Below, piece by piece: positions 6,662 through 9,466 of a stretch of 9,466 nt of DNA; position 1 is the first letter of the stretch, and each line of letters starts with the position of its first letter. This DNA is from Bacteroidales bacterium UBA4417. Its GTDB lineage: Bacteria > Bacteroidota > Bacteroidia > Bacteroidales > UBA4417. A program made the position numbers and the translations under genes. The DNA is taken from contig DGQJ01000376.1 of NCBI GenBank assembly GCA_002389705.1, positions 1-9,466 on the forward strand. Direction: 5' to 3'. The notes under the pieces were generated by a model. It worked only from the letters and a program-made list of their open reading frames with translations. It was not told where the DNA came from and searched no databases.

Positions 6662-7821
6662 TTTTGCTGGTTTTCGAAAGGGTAAATTACCACGCCTTTT
6701 ACCACTCTGGATATTGCACCGCTTCGTGAGGGCGAATCAGGATCCATGCCCAACTGCAGGGATTTATAGTATCCAATCATCTGGGCCGGAAGTATATAGC
6801 ACACAGGTAAAAATTCTTCATTCAGATGAACTCCGTCAGCTGAAAGTATAAATAACTTATTGGTATTAATTCCGTCAAATTCTGTTTCGCAAATACCCGC
6901 AGTAAACAGCGGCTTTTGCCCCACATTCAATGATTCCAGCAGATCGGTTTCGTATTTAAAAACATAGGAATTATTGCTGAATAACAGGAAAACAAGTGTC
7001 TTGCTGTTAATAACTGCTTTGGGACCATGCCTGAAACCAAGAAAAGTATCGTTTTTGCAGATAACCCGACCATCAGTAAGTTCCTGCACTTTTAAATGCG
7101 ACTCTGTTGCTGTACCGAACAATGGTCCTGAGCCCAGAAACACAACCCTTTCAAAATCCAGCTTTGCAAGTAACTTTACCGAGTCTGCCTGTTCGAGTAT
7201 CTGGCGGGCATATTTATTCAGTATCTCCACTTCCCGTTTCAGGGCATCTAATTCGCTGAACCTGGCAAATAATAGTCCGGTAAGCAACATGCCCGTGTAA
7301 CTGCCGGTCATAGCCAGGCTTTTGTCGTTGGCTTCTTCCGGAAGAACAAACACATATTTGGATGACTGGGTGTTGTAATTTGCCAGCTCGCCTCTGCAAT
7401 TGCAGGTTATTATGATATGGTGAACTTTTGAGCATAACTGGTCAGCTAACCTGGCAGCAGCCACACTTTCGGGGCTATTGCCTGAGCGTGCAAACGAAAC
7501 CAGTAAAACCGATTGATCCGGCGAAAAATAATCTGCCGGGTGCGTAACCAGGTCGGTGGTTGGTATTGCCAGGGTGTGCTTATGGAAGTTGCGTGAAAAG
7601 GTTCCGGTTAATGAAAGCCCGATATAGGCGCTTGTTCCGGCCCCGGTTAATATTACAGTAAGCTTATTATCGGTTAAAACCGAATTAATATAAGTAGAAA
7701 ATGTTTCTTTTTCCTTTTTGATCTTTTCGTACACATTCAGCCACAAGTCGGGCTGGCCCCATATTTCCTTTTCAGTGAAAACTCCTTCTTTCGTTGTCTT
7801 AAAATTGTTAATAGTTTTCAT
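6658..7821 (-). CDS. agaS: AgaS-type galactosamine-6-phosphate deaminase/isomerase (double SIS domain)
   Basis: A 387-residue cytosolic sugar isomerase, the same size as E. coli AgaS (384), which converts galactosamine-6-phosphate to tagatose-6-phosphate and ammonia. EKEIWGQPDLW (18-28) matches the N-terminal motif of the family. SIS domain 1 (about 54-190) has LTGAGTSAY (58-66) and FARSGNSPES (110-119) for phosphate-sugar binding. SIS domain 2 (about 215-350) has FLGSGPLFGTATESHLKVQELT (228-249 region) and LGFRHGPK (261-268). The tail GMDPDSPSRSG then SRVVKGVVIYPF (358-382) is typical of AgaS and distinguishes it from GlmS and other SIS proteins. It is the first gene of the minus-strand operon, with a 5' leader of only about 25-30 bases from the predicted promoter. 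The leader has no Shine-Dalgarno sequence, as is usual in Bacteroidota. This gene is the main evidence that the locus handles an amino-galactose. Confidence 0.92.
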   Translation of the reverse strand: MKTINNFKTTKEGVFTEKEIWGQPDLWLNVYEKIKKEKETFSTYINSVLTDNKLTVILTGAGTSAYIGLSLTGTFSRNFHKHTLAIPTTDLVTHPADYFSPDQSVLLVSFARSGNSPESVAAARLADQLCSKVHHIIITCNCRGELANYNTQSSKYVFVLPEEANDKSLAMTGSYTGMLLTGLLFARFSELDALKREVEILNKYARQILEQADSVKLLAKLDFERVVFLGSGPLFGTATESHLKVQELTDGRVICKNDTFLGFRHGPKAVINSKTLVFLLFSNNSYVFKYETDLLESLNVGQKPLFTAGICETEFDGINTNKLFILSADGVHLNEEFLPVCYILPAQMIGYYKSLQLGMDPDSPSRSGAISRVVKGVVIYPFENQQK

Positions 7822-7846
7822 TTGGTTGTAATTAACTTACGTTTAC

Positions 7847-7937
7847 TTTCGATGCAAATATATAATCATTTTTTATTATTTCGATAAAACTTAAAATATT
7901 TTTTTTACTTTTTTATTTCCAATCGAAATGGTTTCGA
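7847..7937. promoter_or_regulatory. Putative DeoR-type operator cluster (TTTCGA repeats)
   Basis: TTTCGA occurs at 7847-7852, 7879-7884 and 7932-7937, and its complement TCGAAA at 7923-7928. The last two form a perfect 15-base palindrome, TCGAAATGGTTTCGA (7923-7937), with 6-base arms and a 3-base centre. A further TCGAAA at 7934-7939 makes an 11-base tandem repeat with the one at 7923. Start-to-start distances of 32 and 53 bases between the TTTCGA copies are close to whole helical turns. DeoR-family regulators (GlpR, AgaR) are known to bind repeated TTTC- and TTCG-rich half-sites. The cluster covers both divergent promoters, so the adjacent regulator probably controls itself and the operon. 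Confidence 0.55.
7855..7862 (-). promoter_or_regulatory. Predicted -7 element of the agaS operon promoter
   Basis: Read on the minus strand the bases are TATATTTG, a perfect match to the Bacteroidota TAnnTTTG -7 consensus. A T-rich stretch on the same strand (TTTT at 7889 down to 7886) lies 23 bases upstream and could act as a weak -33 element. Transcription would start near 7848, giving a leader of about 27 bases before agaS. A TTTCGA motif overlaps the presumed start site and another lies between the two promoter boxes, which suits repression. Confidence 0.65.
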
Positions 7938-7950
7938 AAACTTTAATAGT

Positions 7951-7958
7951 TACTTTTG
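7951..7958 (+). promoter_or_regulatory. Predicted -7 element of the deoR-family regulator promoter
   Basis: TACTTTTG is a perfect TAnnTTTG match on the plus strand. No exact TTTG -33 box is present; the nearest candidate, TTTC at 7932-7935, is 15 bases upstream and lies inside the palindromic operator. Transcription would start near 7965 and leave a leader of about 80 bases before the start codon at 8046. The overlap of operator and -33 region suggests autorepression. Confidence 0.55.
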
Positions 7959-8045
7959 TCAAAGGATAATACAAATCCGGAAAAACAACAAGTTTAAATC
8001 CAAGGGAAACACCCTGAATTTTATTTTACTTTTAAAATACAGCGA

Positions 8046-8831
8046 ATGAAAACAGAAAGCAAGCACAATACTGTTGAGCGCAGGGCCAATATTCTTCAGT
8101 TGTTATCGCTTAACAACCAGATATTTGTCAGCGAACTGAGCAAAACATTCGGTGTAAGCGAGGTAACTATCCGCAACGACCTCGAACAACTCGAAAGCAA
8201 AAAGCTTTTAATCCGTGCCCGTGGTGGTGCCATGAGCGTAACGCATGTGGTAAGTTACGATCAGCATTTGGGCGAAAAGCACAAACTGAATATGTCGGAA
8301 AAAGTAAGGATAGGCAAACAGGCAGCCCGGCTTATTAAGGATTCTGATACTGTGATAATAGATTCGGGAACCACCACGCTCGAAATTGTGCGCAATTTAG
8401 ATGCAACGCTTCAAAATGTTACAATTGTTTCCAATGCGCTGAATATAGCCAATCAACTGGTAAATTCTCAAAATATCAACCTGATCATTCCCGGCGGGAT
8501 ACTTCGCAAAAATTCGTTGTCGCTCATCGGGCCTCTTGCCGAGAAAAGTTTCAGAAACTTTTTCGTTGATAAGGTTTTTTTGGGTGTTGATGGATTTGAT
8601 ACCTTATATGGTATTTCAACTCCAAATATTGAAGAGGCCTACCTGAACCAGATTATGATTGATGTTGCCCGCGAAGTGATTGTGGTTGCCGACTCGTCTA
8701 AATTTCTCCGGAAAAGCCTGGCATTTATCTGTAAACTCGAACGGATTGATACGGTTATCACCGATTCAGGCATTTTGGACGAAGACAGAAAACGGCTTGT
8801 TGATGCCGGCATTAAAGTGATTGTTGCCTAA
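8046..8831 (+). CDS. DeoR-family transcriptional regulator (AgaR/GlpR type)
   Basis: A 261-residue sugar-phosphate-responsive regulator. The N-terminal winged helix-turn-helix spans about 12-66: RRANILQLL, then FVSELSKTFGVSEVTIRNDLEQLE (27-50, recognition helix GVSEVTIRNDL) and the wing RARGGAM (57-63). The C-terminal DeoRC sugar-phosphate sensor (about 83-240) shows IDSGTTT (105-111), the phosphate-binding loop, then SNALNIA (129-135), PGG (149-151), FLGVDGFD (178-185), EEAYLNQIMI (196-205) and VADSSKF (214-220). Length is typical for the family. The start at 8046 is preceded by A/T-rich sequence without a Shine-Dalgarno, as expected here. It is transcribed divergently from the agaS operon across a shared promoter region, so it probably represses that operon until a pathway phosphate (for example galactosamine-6-P or tagatose-6-P, inferred) accumulates. 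A name such as agaR is reasonable by context but not proven. Confidence 0.92.
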   Translation: MKTESKHNTVERRANILQLLSLNNQIFVSELSKTFGVSEVTIRNDLEQLESKKLLIRARGGAMSVTHVVSYDQHLGEKHKLNMSEKVRIGKQAARLIKDSDTVIIDSGTTTLEIVRNLDATLQNVTIVSNALNIANQLVNSQNINLIIPGGILRKNSLSLIGPLAEKSFRNFFVDKVFLGVDGFDTLYGISTPNIEEAYLNQIMIDVAREVIVVADSSKFLRKSLAFICKLERIDTVITDSGILDEDRKRLVDAGIKVIVA

Positions 8832-8971
8832 ACACAATCTATCCTTGTATATGTCAATCGAAAAACCTGAATCCTACAGTTAACAACACAATTGAAAGTA
8901 TCCAGCTATCATTCCTGTATAGGTTAAAGCTCTATGATCGTATCAAGGCCAACACAAAAAACAGGATTTCG
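8832..8971. other. Convergent intergenic region between the regulator and metG
   Basis: A 140-base non-coding gap between two genes ending towards each other. The only structure found is a weak imperfect hairpin: CCTACAG (8873-8879) can pair with CTGTATAGG (8915-8923), with a two-base bulge and a loop of about 35 bases. It is too weak to call a terminator with confidence. No RNA gene or promoter was recognised. Confidence 0.4.
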
Positions 8972-9466
8972 TTACCGTACTTCACTTCCATTCCCGAACA
9001 TTTCGGTAGGCGAAACAAAGCAAAGTTTCCCTTCGGCATTTTCGGCCATCAGTATCATGCCTTTCGATTCTATGCCTTTAAGCATGCGCGGTGCCAGGTT
9101 GGCAAGCAGTACTACTTTCTGGCCAATCACCTGTTCGGGGGTATAATGCTCGGCAATGCCCGATACCACAATGCGTTTATCCATGCCGGTTTCGAGGGTA
9201 AGTTTAAGCAGTTTGTTGGTTTTGGCTACTTTTTCGGCTTCGGTAATGGTGGCAATGCGCAGGTCGAGTTTGGTAAAGTCGTCGTAGGTAATTTCGGGTT
9301 TCTGCGGCGTAACCACGGCATTTTGGGCGGCGTTTTCAGCCTTGGTATCGGTAAGTTTTTTCACCTGTGCAGCGATAGGCTCATCTTCTATGCGTTCAAA
9401 AAGCAATGCTGGTGCATTCAGTTTGTGGCCCGGTTGAATCAGGGTGCACGATCCGGCTTCGGCCCA
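8972..9466 (-). CDS. metG: Methionyl-tRNA synthetase, C-terminal fragment with tRNA-binding domain
   Basis: The last 164 codons of a gene entering from the right edge; the frame stays open to 9466. The fragment begins WAEAGSCTLIQPGHKLNAPALLFERIEDE, the end of the anticodon-binding domain of bacterial MetRS, where GHKLN and LLFERIED are typical. A short Ala/Thr/Lys-rich linker follows. Residues about 59-164 are the EMAP-II/Trbp111-like OB-fold domain, with FTKLDLRIATI (64-74), VVSGIAEHY (100-108), VVLLANLAPRMLKGIESKGMIL (118-139 region) and FVSPTEMFGNGSEVR at the end. That domain dimerises MetRS and helps bind tRNA. It is a housekeeping gene, convergent with the regulator, and marks the boundary of the sugar locus. 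The assignment is firm. Confidence 0.95.
   Translation of the reverse strand, partial: WAEAGSCTLIQPGHKLNAPALLFERIEDEPIAAQVKKLTDTKAENAAQNAVVTPQKPEITYDDFTKLDLRIATITEAEKVAKTNKLLKLTLETGMDKRIVVSGIAEHYTPEQVIGQKVVLLANLAPRMLKGIESKGMILMAENAEGKLCFVSPTEMFGNGSEVR

Noticed and set aside
7214..7435. Small minus-strand frame within agaS
   Set aside because: It is an out-of-frame shadow of the first SIS domain, whose motifs read through without interruption in the main frame.
7822..8045. Small RNA or riboswitch in the divergent intergenic region
   Set aside because: The region is AT-rich with promoter and operator motifs only; no stable multi-helix structure or known aptamer core was visible.
8856..8863. 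Extra AATCGAAA copy downstream of the regulator gene
   Set aside because: It matches the operator half-site but is single, has no partner at helical spacing and no promoter nearby; TTTCGA also occurs by chance in coding DNA, for example near 3863.
8873..8923. Possible terminator hairpin between the regulator and metG
   Set aside because: The stem is about 7 base pairs with a bulge, the loop is long and no good T-tract follows directly, so it is only noted as a weak structure.
8934..9146. Plus-strand frame opposite metG
   Set aside because: It is antisense to the conserved tRNA-binding domain and has no independent support.

Overview
The window looks like an accessory carbohydrate-utilisation locus of a Bacteroidota species (Bacteroidales or Marinilabiliales-like; genus not determinable). 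The reasons are a SusC/RagA-type TonB-dependent receptor N-terminus at the left edge, two perfect TAnnTTTG-type -7 promoter elements, A/T-rich leaders without Shine-Dalgarno sequences, and a methionyl-tRNA synthetase with a fused C-terminal tRNA-binding domain at the right edge.

Layout. Seven genes lie head to tail on the minus strand, from about 7821 down to the left edge: an AgaS-type SIS-domain aldose-ketose isomerase/deaminase (6658-7821), a GatZ/KbaZ-family protein (5396-6661), a PfkB sugar kinase (4425-5381), a GatY/KbaY-type class II ketose-bisphosphate aldolase (3596-4417), an exported metal-dependent amidohydrolase (2491-3582), a GH36-like (clan GH-D) glycoside hydrolase lipoprotein (438-2507) and the start of a SusC-like porin (353 to edge). 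The first six overlap or are spaced by at most 14 bases, so they are almost certainly one operon. The porin follows after 84 bases. A DeoR-family regulator (8046-8831, plus strand) is transcribed divergently from a 224-base AT-rich region that holds both promoters and repeated TTTCGA motifs, the likely operators. After a 140-base convergent gap comes the housekeeping metG 3' end (8972 to edge, minus strand).

How it may work (inference). AgaS, PfkB kinase, KbaY and KbaZ together match the amino-galactose branch: galactosamine-6-P to tagatose-6-P to tagatose-1,6-bisphosphate to DHAP plus glyceraldehyde-3-P. The GH36-like enzyme and SusC receptor would release and import the sugar, which suggests alpha-linked GalNAc or galactosamine glycans as substrate. 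DeoR/AgaR-type control would sense a sugar phosphate. No deacetylase of the usual NagA/AgaA type, no PTS and no second kinase are in the window. The exported amidohydrolase has no assigned place in the known pathway and is the most interesting unknown. No mobile element, CRISPR array, tRNA or rRNA was seen.
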